DNA of 64,000 nt, taken from NCBI GenBank assembly GCA_037721215.1, contig JBBJNV010000018.1, positions 1-64,000 of the forward strand, given 5' to 3'. Source of the DNA: Gemmatimonadaceae bacterium. GTDB lineage: Bacteria > Gemmatimonadota > Gemmatimonadetes > Gemmatimonadales > Gemmatimonadaceae. This document shows positions 54,608 to 63,144 of this stretch, one piece after another. Under the pieces are notes generated by a model. That model did not search any database and was not told the origin of the DNA. It saw only the letters and a program-made list of their open reading frames with translations. A program made the translations under genes and the position numbers. Numbering within the stretch: position 1 is the first letter of the stretch; each line of letters opens with the position of its first letter.

Positions 54608-55525
54608 TCACGTGCCCGAACGTTTTGGTGGCACTTGGCGAAGCTCGTGATTTCTCTGACGAGTGATCCAGCCTGGACTTGTTGAGGCAGGATGGAAATC
54701 ACGCAAAGTTTCGACGTGCGGAATCACTAGTTCCCGACGAAAATACTGAACCATACCAGCTCCATCGTATGCCTCCCGAAAGGCTACCGGCGATATTTTC
54801 ATGACGGTCCTGATATGGCGCCCAAAGCTCTGGGGGGACGAATAGTCAAGATGGTTGGCAACGCTCGCAACAGATAAACCCGGGTTCTCAAAGAGTCTAG
54901 CTGCCCGGATGAGCCGGGCAAGCGAGAGATACCGCTTTGGTGCTGGCAGATGTGCACGAAAAAAACGGCTCATCAGGGTGCTTGGTAGAATGTGAAGTTG
55001 TCGGGAAAGTTGTCGAACAGTATGAATCTGAGGTGTATGGCTGAAGAGCAGCTCAAAGAACCGCCAGCAATCGGTGGGCGCGCCAGTCAGGTCGGAACTG
55101 AGTTGCCCCAATGCCGTTCGCTGCAGATCACTTGAACGCTCAGCGGCAAGAATATCGCGAAGTGCCTGCCAGCCTGAAGGCTGACGAGCATCAATGAGAA
55201 TTCGAACACCGAGTTGACCCAGCTCAAGGACATTATGTGGTGTCGAATAGTGAGTCTCAGTCAACAATGCCATCGCGGGCACACGCGGAAACTCACGAAC
55301 CATTGCTGCCATACGAGCACTACCCTGATGTCCATACCGCGCAATGGAGATCAGAATAGCGCCGGCGCGTCGCTCTCTCAGGTCACAGAGAACCTCTTCG
55401 AGTGACTCCCTGTGAAGCGCGGAGTAGAGACCTTCTGCAGCGGCATCGACCCTGAGCCTTTCACCTGGTGTAAGCATTGTCGAAACAGGCATCAGTTTGG
55501 AGGACAACTTGGGATGAGGTGACAT
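54608..55525 (-). CDS. AraC-family transcriptional regulator with degenerate receiver-like N-domain
   Basis: The 305-residue protein ends in an AraC double helix-turn-helix (LSRQLHILPSTLMSRFFRAH and SVASVANHLDYSSPQSFGRHI, then MKISPVAFREAY). The first ~130 residues alternate strands and helices like a response-regulator fold (GAILISIARYG, VPAMALLTETHYS, VRILIDARQ) but lack the expected aspartate phosphorylation site. It may sense a ligand or partner instead of a phosphate. Confidence 0.85.
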   Translation of the reverse strand: MSPHPKLSSKLMPVSTMLTPGERLRVDAAAEGLYSALHRESLEEVLCDLRERRAGAILISIARYGHQGSARMAAMVREFPRVPAMALLTETHYSTPHNVLELGQLGVRILIDARQPSGWQALRDILAAERSSDLQRTALGQLSSDLTGAPTDCWRFFELLFSHTPQIHTVRQLSRQLHILPSTLMSRFFRAHLPAPKRYLSLARLIRAARLFENPGLSVASVANHLDYSSPQSFGRHIRTVMKISPVAFREAYDGAGMVQYFRRELVIPHVETLRDFHPASTSPGWITRQRNHELRQVPPKRSGT

Positions 55526-55672
55526 TGCTACTCCGACGATAGGTATGTATTCAGCGATGCCAACCAGTATAATCCGTATGCGTCAGTCAGCCGTCAGCGT
55601 ACAATGATCTTGAAAAGTCAGGGATCACTACGTTCTTTCCCTGCGACGTATATATATTCCCATGGAGCTATG

Positions 55673-56050
55673 TAATCAGCCGGACGGTCGCGTTTTTGTA
55701 TCGATATGATACTAAACCGAGGAAAGTCCGGGCTCTGTGGGTAGATCGCCAGATAACACCTGGGCTTCAGAGGAGCGATCCTCCGTTGACGGACAGTGCC
55801 ACAGAAAACAGACCGCCGCTCTTTTGAGCGGTAAGGGTGAAAAGGTGGAGTAAGAGCCCACCGCGTTGGTGGTAACACGAACGGCACGGTAAACCCCGGT
55901 TGGAGCAAGGCCAAGTAAGCGGCGAGAGCACCCACCTCGATTAAGACGCCGCGGGTAGGCTGCTAGAGAGTGCGAGTGATCGCACTTCGAGAGAAATGAC
56001 CGTCACGGTGGTTTATTTCACCGGACAGAACCCGGCTTACAGGCTGATTA
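55673..56050 (+). ncRNA. rnpB: RNase P RNA (class A)
   Basis: Both ends of the conserved core are present: GAGGAAAGTCCGGGCTC on the 5' side and ACAGAACCCGGCTTACAGG on the 3' side, with GGTAAGGGTGAAAAGG and AACGGCACGGTAAACCCC between. Helix P1 is clear: TAATCAGCC at 55673-55681 pairs perfectly with GGCTGATTA at 56042-56050, which sets the boundaries. It is the catalytic RNA that matures tRNA 5' ends with RnpA, encoded about 4 kb away. A TATATT at 55653-55658 may be its -10 box. Confidence 0.96.
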
Positions 56051-56058
56051 CGCACGTG

Positions 56059-56093
56059 ACAACCCTTTGCGGATCTGATCCGTGAAGGGTTGT
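56059..56093 (+). terminator. Strong hairpin after rnpB (possible terminator)
   Basis: ACAACCCTT (56059-56067) pairs perfectly with AAGGGTTGT (56085-56093), and an inner CGGATC/GATCCG stem extends the hairpin. No T-run follows, so termination may depend on other factors, or the hairpin may protect or process the RNA end. Confidence 0.55.
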
Positions 56094-56136
56094 GTGTCAA
56101 GAAAGGATCAATCTTTTACGACTGGGAGAAGACCAA

Positions 56137-57036
56137 TTGATCGCCAGACATATCCTTCGCTGGTGTCCTCTGTTTTTGATCCTTGGTTGCGGCAGAACGA
56201 TATCTCCGGAGCCGACAGTCCCAGACCGGGGCAACGTAACTGTCCCACCACCTGCAACTCCTGCGTCACCTGTGTCTGGAACCACTCGATCCTGGGTGCT
56301 TACGTCCGACGCGAGACCACACGTATACACTGCAGTCACGAGCGTCGTATTGGAGTTGGGAGCTGAAGCAGGCTCAGGTCAGGACTCAATGACCATTTCA
56401 AGCCGATTTGCCCTGAGCTTTGACCGTACCAATCCATCCACACCGATATCCGGTAATGTGGAGCGTTACTCGATTGAGGCCGGAAGCAGAGTTGGATCAA
56501 TACCCAACGTCGTAACCCCGATCGTCTTCTCCGGAAACATCACAAATGGGCAGCTCAGTTTGAAGACAGTGGGACCGATATCGGAAACCACTGCGGCGCC
56601 GGTATGTCCAAATTCAGCATCTACCGCAATTGCCGGAATTCGTCGTATCACATTTCTGCTGCCCACACAAATCTCACGTGACATGACATGGATCGACAGT
56701 ACGTCGTCGACCACTTGCCATGGCCTCACTCCGATTGATGTCACCCTGAGTTCCACCTATAAAGTCATGGGTGACACAAACCATCGAGGCAATGCCGCGA
56801 TACTCATCGAACGAACAGGAGTGATTTCGACAGAAGGACAGGGCTCTGATGGTCAGCACACGGTAGCAGTCACCGGAAATGGGTCGACTGCCGGTCGGTT
56901 TTATGTCGACAGAGTTACCGGCCTGTTGCTGGGATCAGAGGATAGACAGGCAATGAAGATTATTGTCGCTTCGTCGGGCCGGCGACAGCAATTCAGTCAG
57001 ACTGTCGTTGAGCGAGTAAACCTCGACAGCCAATAA
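56137..57036 (+). CDS. Putative lipoprotein of unknown function
   Basis: TTG 56137 is chosen for the GGGAGAA Shine-Dalgarno and because it gives a lipoprotein signal (RWCPLFLILGC, lipidation at Cys18). An ATG-type start further up overlaps the rnpB hairpin. A Pro/Thr-rich linker (PPPATPASPVSGT) precedes a strand-rich domain of about 240 residues (YSIEAGSRVGSIPNVVTPI, GRFYVDRVTGLLLGSED). I do not recognise a family. It is convergent with dnaN. Confidence 0.72.
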   Translation: MIARHILRWCPLFLILGCGRTISPEPTVPDRGNVTVPPPATPASPVSGTTRSWVLTSDARPHVYTAVTSVVLELGAEAGSGQDSMTISSRFALSFDRTNPSTPISGNVERYSIEAGSRVGSIPNVVTPIVFSGNITNGQLSLKTVGPISETTAAPVCPNSASTAIAGIRRITFLLPTQISRDMTWIDSTSSTTCHGLTPIDVTLSSTYKVMGDTNHRGNAAILIERTGVISTEGQGSDGQHTVAVTGNGSTAGRFYVDRVTGLLLGSEDRQAMKIIVASSGRRQQFSQTVVERVNLDSQ

Positions 57037-57043
57037 CGAATCG

Positions 57044-58153
57044 CTAGTCCACCAGGCGGAGAGGCATCACAAGACAAAGATAGGTCGCTGAATCCGACCA
57101 GCCTTCTGGCTCGAGAGTAGCGGCACGCTCTGGTGCTTTGAAGGTGAGACGAACTTCATCCGTCGGGATATACCTGAGGATCTCGAGGAGATAGCTGGCA
57201 TTGAAGCCAATATCGAGTTGGTCTCCCGTGTACTTGATTGGAAGCTCGTCCTGGGCTTCACCCAGATCCGGGGTTTGCACACTGAATTTCAGCATCCCCG
57301 AGTTAAACGACAGACGAATCCGATGCGTCTGATCGGAAGCCACCACCGACATGCGTTTCAGTGCACTGATCAATGATGCCTTGTCGGCAATAGCTACACG
57401 ATCATTATCCCGCGGAATCACCTGATCATACGGTGGGTACGGACCCTCGATGAGCCTGGTGTACACCGCGGTGAAGGGCGATCGAAAAGCGATATGATTC
57501 TCACCTCGTCCGATTTCCAGTTCTTCTTCAGCAGGAAACAGCCGACGCACCTGCTCGAGCGCCTTGGGCGGAATTATCAGATCGTTCGATCCGGCACTGG
57601 ATGTGGCTGGTACATCCATTTTCGCCAGTCGGTGACCATTTGTTGCCACCATGCTCATTCGGTCCGGCCTGAGCTCCCAGAGCACACCATTCAGAATCGG
57701 GCGGCTTTCTTCAGATGACACTGCGAAAGCAGTATGGGAAATCAGTTTTTGCAGATCCCCTGATTTGATACGCCAACTGTCATCGAACTTTACAGTCGGG
57801 AACGTAGGAAACTCGTCCCTTGGAAGGCCAAGCAGTTTGAACTTGGACCGACCGCACTCGAGCGTGATTCTTTGCTCCCCTACCGCAGCCAGGCGGACCG
57901 GCGCCGGCGGCAGCTCACGCGCAATCTCAGATAACTTTTTTGCTGGTATCGTGACCGCACCGCTGGTCTCGACATCCGCGGCTACCTCAGTGCTGACCGC
58001 AATATCGAGATCGGTGCCAGACAGCTTTATCCCTCGATCTGTCGTTTCGACAAGGATATTCGCGAGAACAGGGAGGGTTGTCTTTCCGGGAATGCTTGCT
58101 AGAACTGCGTTAAGACCTTCCTGTAGCTTCTCTCGGGAAATCGTTAGCCGCAT
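57044..58153 (-). CDS. dnaN: DNA polymerase III sliding clamp (beta subunit)
   Basis: The 369-residue protein has the three-domain clamp pattern: MRLTISREKLQEGL at the start, GRGENHIAF, and a C-terminal YLCLVMPLR, typical of the clamp end that binds partners. The dimeric ring tethers polymerase III to DNA. It lies 216 bp downstream of dnaA on the same strand, the usual origin-region order. Confidence 0.96.
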   Translation of the reverse strand: MRLTISREKLQEGLNAVLASIPGKTTLPVLANILVETTDRGIKLSGTDLDIAVSTEVAADVETSGAVTIPAKKLSEIARELPPAPVRLAAVGEQRITLECGRSKFKLLGLPRDEFPTFPTVKFDDSWRIKSGDLQKLISHTAFAVSSEESRPILNGVLWELRPDRMSMVATNGHRLAKMDVPATSSAGSNDLIIPPKALEQVRRLFPAEEELEIGRGENHIAFRSPFTAVYTRLIEGPYPPYDQVIPRDNDRVAIADKASLISALKRMSVVASDQTHRIRLSFNSGMLKFSVQTPDLGEAQDELPIKYTGDQLDIGFNASYLLEILRYIPTDEVRLTFKAPERAATLEPEGWSDSATYLCLVMPLRLVD

Positions 58154-58369
58154 TCAGGGATCCTTAATGTGGACAGTTTATCGGCAGGTTACTACAACTC
58201 TTCTGACTAGATACAAACTCGTAGTCGTAGTAGGTGATGTGGAGATGTTTACGAAGCGGCAGAAGTTATTACATATAATGCACTTCCGCTATTGAAGCTC
58301 GTGTGAATGATGGCGCAGCCAGGCATCATTTATCACCAGGTTTTCGCATTACGACCCGGGAGCTACTTA
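58154..58369. other. dnaA-dnaN intergenic region, possible part of the origin
   Basis: The 216-bp gap has an AT-rich patch (GTTATTACATATAATG) and several sequences two mismatches from the DnaA box TTATCCACA. No perfect box is present. Gene order (rpmH-dnaA-dnaN) makes this or the dnaA-rpmH gap a candidate for oriC, but the sequence alone does not prove it. Confidence 0.35.
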
Positions 58370-59764
58370 CTATCTGAGTGATTCCAACATTACCCGGATT
58401 TTATTCACTCGGGTTTTGAACACAGGATCAACCTTGGTTGCTTCAGTGATCTTTTCAATGCTGTGAATTACAGTGGAATGATCCCTGCCGCCGAAGGCAT
58501 TACCAATCTCCACCAGTTGGGTGCTCAGGAGCTCGCGGGCGAGCAACATTGCTATCTGCCGAGGTAGGGTGAGCGTTTTGGTCCGTGTTTTTGAGCGAAG
58601 CCCTTCAGCGGTAACTCCCCACTCCCTGGCGACAGCCTTCTGGATTGTATTCATCGTGAGAGAAGCCCGACCGTCATCGAACGTGTCGTTCAGGTTGTCA
58701 TTTCCACGAAGCTTGTCTCGTAGTGCCTCCCGGGCAACGTCGACTGATATGTCCTGGTGTTTCAATGAGGCGTACGCAAGCAGCTTTATAACTGACCCCT
58801 CCAGTTCTCGAACGCTCGACCGGACATTTTCCGCGATGAATCGGATGACATCGTCTGGAATGGTGTGCTCGAGATGATCGAGGTGTGACTTCTGCTTGAG
58901 AATTGCAACGCGGTGCTCGAAATCAGGCAACTCAATGTCGGCTACCATTCCCCACTGGAAACGGCTGACGAGTCTGCCTTCGAGGCCAGGGATTTCCGAC
59001 GGCAACCGGTCGCTGGTCAGAACGATCTGCCTCCCGGCCTCATAAAGCGCATTAAAGGTGTGGAAAAATTCTTCCTGTGTTCCTTCCTTGCCCTTGAGAA
59101 AATGGACATCATCGATCAGCAGTAGATCCGTTTCCCGGTATTGACGACGGAAAGCAGCTGTGGTCCTGTTCTGGATCGATCCGATGAGATCGTTGGTAAA
59201 TTGTTCGGTTCCTACAAATGTGATGCGAGTTTGCGGCTCAGTCGTGAGAATCCCATGGGCGATAGCCTGCATCAAATGTGTTTTGCCGAGCCCGGTGTCG
59301 CCGTAAATGAAGAGCGGGTTGTAGACTTTCCCGGGTGCTTGGGAAACAGCATGAGCGGCAGCAGCGGCGAGCTCATTCGATTTTCCAATGACAAAGTGGT
59401 CGAATGTGTACCGAGGGCTTAAAACCCCTTGGTTGTTCTTATTATGTCCCTGTGGTGTCGGTATGACGGCTTTAGGGGCGACAAAGAGATCCATCTGGGA
59501 ACGCTTCCGTCGTTCTTCATGGACACGGAATACGACCTTGAGCGGATGTCCAAGCGCAATTGCGGCATAACCCGCCAGAAGCTCCGCATGTTTTGACTCA
59601 TTCCAATCCGCTGCGAACTGATCAGGCACGCCTACTGACAGAACATTGTTGGTGATGTCCAGAGCCTCACTGGGCTCGAGCCAGGTTCGAAATGTCTGCT
59701 CTGGAATTTCATCTCGAGCGCGGTCGAGTAGTCGCTTCCAGACTTCTGCGGGAGTGAGTGACAT
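58370..59764 (-). CDS. dnaA: Chromosomal replication initiator DnaA
   Basis: The 464-residue protein has the DnaA domains: an N-terminal helical domain (AEVWKRLLDRARDEI), a linker, an AAA+ core with Walker A GDTGLGKTH and Walker B LLIDDVHFL, and the C-terminal DNA-binding domain with GGRDHSTVIHSI. ATG 59764 (MSLTPAEV) is preferred; ATG 59785 would add seven residues. It is divergent from rpmH with a DnaA-box-like sequence in between. Confidence 0.97.
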   Translation of the reverse strand: MSLTPAEVWKRLLDRARDEIPEQTFRTWLEPSEALDITNNVLSVGVPDQFAADWNESKHAELLAGYAAIALGHPLKVVFRVHEERRKRSQMDLFVAPKAVIPTPQGHNKNNQGVLSPRYTFDHFVIGKSNELAAAAAHAVSQAPGKVYNPLFIYGDTGLGKTHLMQAIAHGILTTEPQTRITFVGTEQFTNDLIGSIQNRTTAAFRRQYRETDLLLIDDVHFLKGKEGTQEEFFHTFNALYEAGRQIVLTSDRLPSEIPGLEGRLVSRFQWGMVADIELPDFEHRVAILKQKSHLDHLEHTIPDDVIRFIAENVRSSVRELEGSVIKLLAYASLKHQDISVDVAREALRDKLRGNDNLNDTFDDGRASLTMNTIQKAVAREWGVTAEGLRSKTRTKTLTLPRQIAMLLARELLSTQLVEIGNAFGGRDHSTVIHSIEKITEATKVDPVFKTRVNKIRVMLESLR

Positions 59765-59788
59765 GGGGAGCCAACCGTAGTCCATGAT

Positions 59789-59797
59789 TGTGGAAAA
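59789..59797. promoter_or_regulatory. DnaA-box-like site in the dnaA upstream region
   Basis: TGTGGAAAA is the complement of TTTTCCACA, a known variant of the DnaA box. It lies between divergent dnaA and rpmH, where DnaA commonly regulates its own gene. It is a single 9-mer, so chance occurrence is possible. Confidence 0.35.
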
Positions 59798-59912
59798 GTC
59801 AATCCGCAGCCTTGTTACTTAACAGGAGGTACCTTGATCTATGTCACACTACTGACTACGTTTAGGGCTGTTTTCGTTACAAGATCATTTCGGATATTTG
59901 GAGTAAATTCTT

Positions 59913-60077
59913 ATGGGTAAGCCAACTTACCGTCCTCGGAATAAGCGTCGAGTTCGAACACACGGGTTTCGTGAAAGAATGTCGACGCGATGGGGTCGAG
60001 AGGTTTTGAGCCGTCGTCGCAAGAAGGGGAGAAAGCAGCTCACCGTAAGGTTGCCGAGTAAATACGCCGGCGCCTAG
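59913..60077 (+). CDS. rpmH: Large ribosomal subunit protein bL34
   Basis: A 54-residue basic protein with the bL34 pattern: [20 protein letters not shown], then [27 protein letters not shown] lies about 7 nt upstream of the ATG. It is 10 residues longer than the usual ~44-46, through a C-terminal extension ending KYAGA. It leads the rpmH-rnpA-yidD-yidC operon. Confidence 0.96.
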   Translation: MGKPTYRPRNKRRVRTHGFRERMSTRWGREVLSRRRKKGRKQLTVRLPSKYAGA

Positions 60078-60132
60078 GAAATACGGGTATTCCCGGGTTT
60101 ATCGACTGACCAGGGAATCGGATCTCGAACAG

Positions 60133-60435
60133 GTGAAAAAAGCGGGGAAGCGGCTACGTACCGACCACTTGGAGGTTCGGGCGAGTGGCTCCCCCTTTTT
60201 ACATGCGAGGGTTGCCGTAGTCGTTTCGAAGCATGGCCATAATATTGTGGAACGCAATCGCCTTCGAAGACGTTTGAGAGAATTAGCTCGCATACGAATC
60301 ATTCCAGATGCAGGAGGAGTCGACATCGTCATTCGTTCGCTGTCGAGTGCTTATACGGCCACCTTTGAGCAGCTCAGGAGTGAGATCGACACAGTAAGTC
60401 TGCAACTGAGTAAACTGTCCGTGGGTTCCAGATGA
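60133..60435 (+). CDS. rnpA: RNase P protein component
   Basis: This is the protein partner of RNase P RNA. The RNR signature ([15 protein letters not shown]) and the opening [15 protein letters not shown] are present. GTG 60133 is the first standard start, but family-like residues continue upstream in frame (YRLTRESDLEQ), so translation may start at CTG 60106 or another non-standard codon. The end overlaps yidD by 4 bp. Confidence 0.92.
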   Translation: MKKAGKRLRTDHLEVRASGSPFLHARVAVVVSKHGHNIVERNRLRRRLRELARIRIIPDAGGVDIVIRSLSSAYTATFEQLRSEIDTVSLQLSKLSVGSR

Positions 60436-60641
60436 AAAATCCCGTGGTGACAGGCATTCGTGGCTACCAACTTCTGATCTCGCCTCTCCTTCCACCTTCG
60501 TGCCGTTATTATCCAACCTGCTCTACGTACGCCATCGAGGCTATTGAAAAGCACGGTACAGTTGCAGGTAGCTGGCTTGCGATCCGCCGGATCGCGCGCT
60601 GTCATCCCTTTCGACCGGGTGGATTCGATCCGGTCCCGTAA
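60432..60641 (+). CDS. yidD: Membrane protein insertion efficiency factor YidD
   Basis: The 69-residue protein matches Yid[21 protein letters not shown], then [15 protein letters not shown] and [17 protein letters not shown], with the three conserved cysteines. It is an inner-membrane-associated helper for YidC. ATG 60432 overlaps the rnpA stop, and yidC starts right after its stop codon. Confidence 0.96.
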   Translation: MKNPVVTGIRGYQLLISPLLPPSCRYYPTCSTYAIEAIEKHGTVAGSWLAIRRIARCHPFRPGGFDPVP

Positions 60642-62318
60642 ATGGACAATAAAAGACTTTCTCTAGCGCTGGTGCTGGCTGCTGCTGTTGTGGTGCTTAC
60701 TCAAATTCTCTTTCCCACACCGCGGCGCGTAAATACTGAAGTCACTGCTGTTCGTGATACGGTCAATAAGACACCTGTTCAGGCTGCGGCGTCTGCCGAT
60801 ACCGGGGCCTCCCCGGGAGTCGTGAATTCGTCGCTAAGTGATACTATAAAATCGGTCAATGGTCCTCCGGCTACCGGGCCAGTTCGGCCGGAAATCACGA
60901 CTGTAACCACGAAAAACTCGACATATCGATTTACGAATATGGGAGCAGCTCCTGTTTCTGTAGTGGTCAGCAGCTACAGGAATCTTGCGCCTGCAGGTGG
61001 TCTCGTAGAACTCAAATCAGCAGGTCAACCGCTTCTTCGCTATTCGATTGTCATGCAGGGTGATACTCTCAGCCTTGATCGGGTTCCATTTGCCCTGACG
61101 CGGTCTGACAGTACTGCCGAGTCCCGGTCTCTGAACTACACCGCAACGGTCGCCGGGCTGCCAATACGCATCATCTATGACTTTGTTCCTGGCACATATG
61201 TCGTGAACGTCACTGGCAGGATCGAGGGAGCAAAAGGATCTACCTATCTGTTGACGGAACTGCCCTCGACCCTGCCTGCGGCAGAGTCTGACACGCTGGG
61301 TGATTTGCGAACGCTTGCCTATTCGTTCAAGCCTACACGCGAGAATGCCAGTGGTGTTCCGTTCAGTAAACTGGAGCCCGGTACCCAGAAGCTGGAGCCT
61401 GGGCCTCTTTCATGGGTTGCAGTTCGGAATAAATACTTCGTAGTAGGGCTCATCAATCCACAGGGAAGCAACTTCAGTGAGTTGACCCTGAAGGGCGGAC
61501 CACGCACTTCAAAGACAGCGACAAACGCTTCTGCCACCGTAGTCAAGTCATTACCCGAGGGGCAATTCGCTTTCGAGATGTATGCAGGCCCTCAGCAATC
61601 GACTCAGCTCCTGGCTGTAGGCAGGGACTTCGATAATGTGAATCCCTATGGGTGGAGCTTTCTGCAGGGTGTGGTCAATCCGATTGCAGCGCTTTGTCTC
61701 AAGCTCCTGCTATGGATGCACGATAACCTGAAACTGACATACGGCTGGGTGCTGGTCATTTTTGGTGTTCTGGTACGAATAGCGCTATGGCCGCTCAACC
61801 AGAGTGCGATGCGCTCCAGTCTCAAGATGCAGGAGATTCAGCCTAGACTTGCCGAGGTGCAGAAGCGGTACAAGGACAAGCCTGAAAAGCAGCGGGAAGA
61901 AATGATGAAGGTTTACAAGGAAGCTGGCGCGAGTCCCTTCACAGCGCTGTCGGGATGTCTTCCTGCACTCATCCCGATGCCGGTACTGTTCGCGCTTTTC
62001 TTTGTTTTTCAGAATACCATTGAGTTCCGAGGAGTGCCGTTTCTCTGGCTGCTCGATATCTCGGTGAAGGATCCTTTTTACATCCTTCCTGTTCTGATGG
62101 GTGCATCGATGTTTGTCCTTTCGTGGATCGGGCTCCGGAACGCTCCGCCGAATCCGCAGGCAAAGATGATGGGTTACATGTTTCCTGTGATGATGGTGTT
62201 CTTTCTGGCAAACATGGCTTCTGGATTGAATCTGTATTACACGGCGCAGAACATTGCGGCGTTACCGCAACAATGGCTTCTGGCCCGAGAACGGGCAAGA
62301 AACAAGCGGCCGATTTAG
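60642..62318 (+). CDS. yidC: Membrane protein insertase YidC (Gram-negative type)
   Basis: The 558-residue protein has an N-terminal membrane helix (LSLALVLAAAVVVLTQILF), a large periplasmic beta domain (about 60-340), and the conserved insertase core: LTYGWVLVIFGVLVRIALWPL with the conserved Arg, the cytoplasmic hairpin (EIQPRLAEVQKRYKDKPEKQREE), and LSGCLPALIPMPVLFALFF. The periplasmic domain marks a diderm-type YidC. It follows yidD directly. Confidence 0.96.
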   Translation: MDNKRLSLALVLAAAVVVLTQILFPTPRRVNTEVTAVRDTVNKTPVQAAASADTGASPGVVNSSLSDTIKSVNGPPATGPVRPEITTVTTKNSTYRFTNMGAAPVSVVVSSYRNLAPAGGLVELKSAGQPLLRYSIVMQGDTLSLDRVPFALTRSDSTAESRSLNYTATVAGLPIRIIYDFVPGTYVVNVTGRIEGAKGSTYLLTELPSTLPAAESDTLGDLRTLAYSFKPTRENASGVPFSKLEPGTQKLEPGPLSWVAVRNKYFVVGLINPQGSNFSELTLKGGPRTSKTATNASATVVKSLPEGQFAFEMYAGPQQSTQLLAVGRDFDNVNPYGWSFLQGVVNPIAALCLKLLLWMHDNLKLTYGWVLVIFGVLVRIALWPLNQSAMRSSLKMQEIQPRLAEVQKRYKDKPEKQREEMMKVYKEAGASPFTALSGCLPALIPMPVLFALFFVFQNTIEFRGVPFLWLLDISVKDPFYILPVLMGASMFVLSWIGLRNAPPNPQAKMMGYMFPVMMVFFLANMASGLNLYYTAQNIAALPQQWLLARERARNKRPI

Positions 62319-62330
62319 GGAGCTGAGCGG

Positions 62331-63125
62331 TTGCGAATCACGTATATTGGTCACGCAACGCTACTAATTGAGCTTGGAGACCGGATCTTCCTTACCGATC
62401 CCAATTTCGATTCCCACCTCGGCCGATTCCTACCCAGGGTAAGTGCACCGGGGATTGCCCTTCGTGACCTGCCGCGACTCGATGCAATTCTCGTCACTCA
62501 TGCGCACGCCGACCACTTGTCGTTCGAGTCGCTTGCAGAGCTACCGCGGGATATTCCGGTTTTTGCTCCACCGGTCATCGCAAAGTGGCTGATCCGTCTG
62601 GGCTACCCGGCAGCGCATGGGATTGCTCCTGGCGAGTCGGTATCCAGCGGTGCGGTGGAGATCACTGCTGCCGCGGCCATGCACCAAGGTCACAGATATG
62701 GCGTAGACCGCTGGCGAGGTGCTGCTAATATGTATCTACTTGATACTAAAACGTTATCATGTTTCTTCGCTGGCGACACTGCTCTCAATGCCGAGAGTGA
62801 TGACATGGTCAATAATCGCGTTACAGCGAGGGGCAGGCGATTGGATATGGCTCTGCTGCCTATTGGCCACGCACCATGGTGGAAGCCTGGGTTCAGGAAG
62901 GGCCACCTGACCAGTACCGATGCGCTTACACTGTTTGGTCGGCTGAACGCCAGATATCTCATCCCATATCACTGGGGTACCTTCGACCACGTCACGTCGA
63001 AGGCTCACGATGCCATCGATCGTCTGAAGCAGCAGCTTCCAGCCTATCCGCGGCGTGCTGATGTGCGAATTCTGGAACCGGGAATGACGTTCGATCTTCC
63101 TGTGGACGAGAAGGCAGAACAGTGA
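62331..63125 (+). CDS. Metallo-beta-lactamase-fold hydrolase (NAPE-PLD-like)
   Basis: The 264-residue protein has the MBL metal motif THAHADH near residue 56, further ligands in AMHQGHRYG and FAGDTAL, and a final His in IPYHWGTFDH. The opening RITYIGHATLLIEL and internal WRGAANMYLL match the UlaG/NAPE-PLD-like branch. It starts with TTG, 12 bp after the yidC stop, and may be in that operon. The substrate is unknown. Confidence 0.88.
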   Translation: MRITYIGHATLLIELGDRIFLTDPNFDSHLGRFLPRVSAPGIALRDLPRLDAILVTHAHADHLSFESLAELPRDIPVFAPPVIAKWLIRLGYPAAHGIAPGESVSSGAVEITAAAAMHQGHRYGVDRWRGAANMYLLDTKTLSCFFAGDTALNAESDDMVNNRVTARGRRLDMALLPIGHAPWWKPGFRKGHLTSTDALTLFGRLNARYLIPYHWGTFDHVTSKAHDAIDRLKQQLPAYPRRADVRILEPGMTFDLPVDEKAEQ

Positions 63126-63144
63126 CAGGCCGACTACACCTGGA

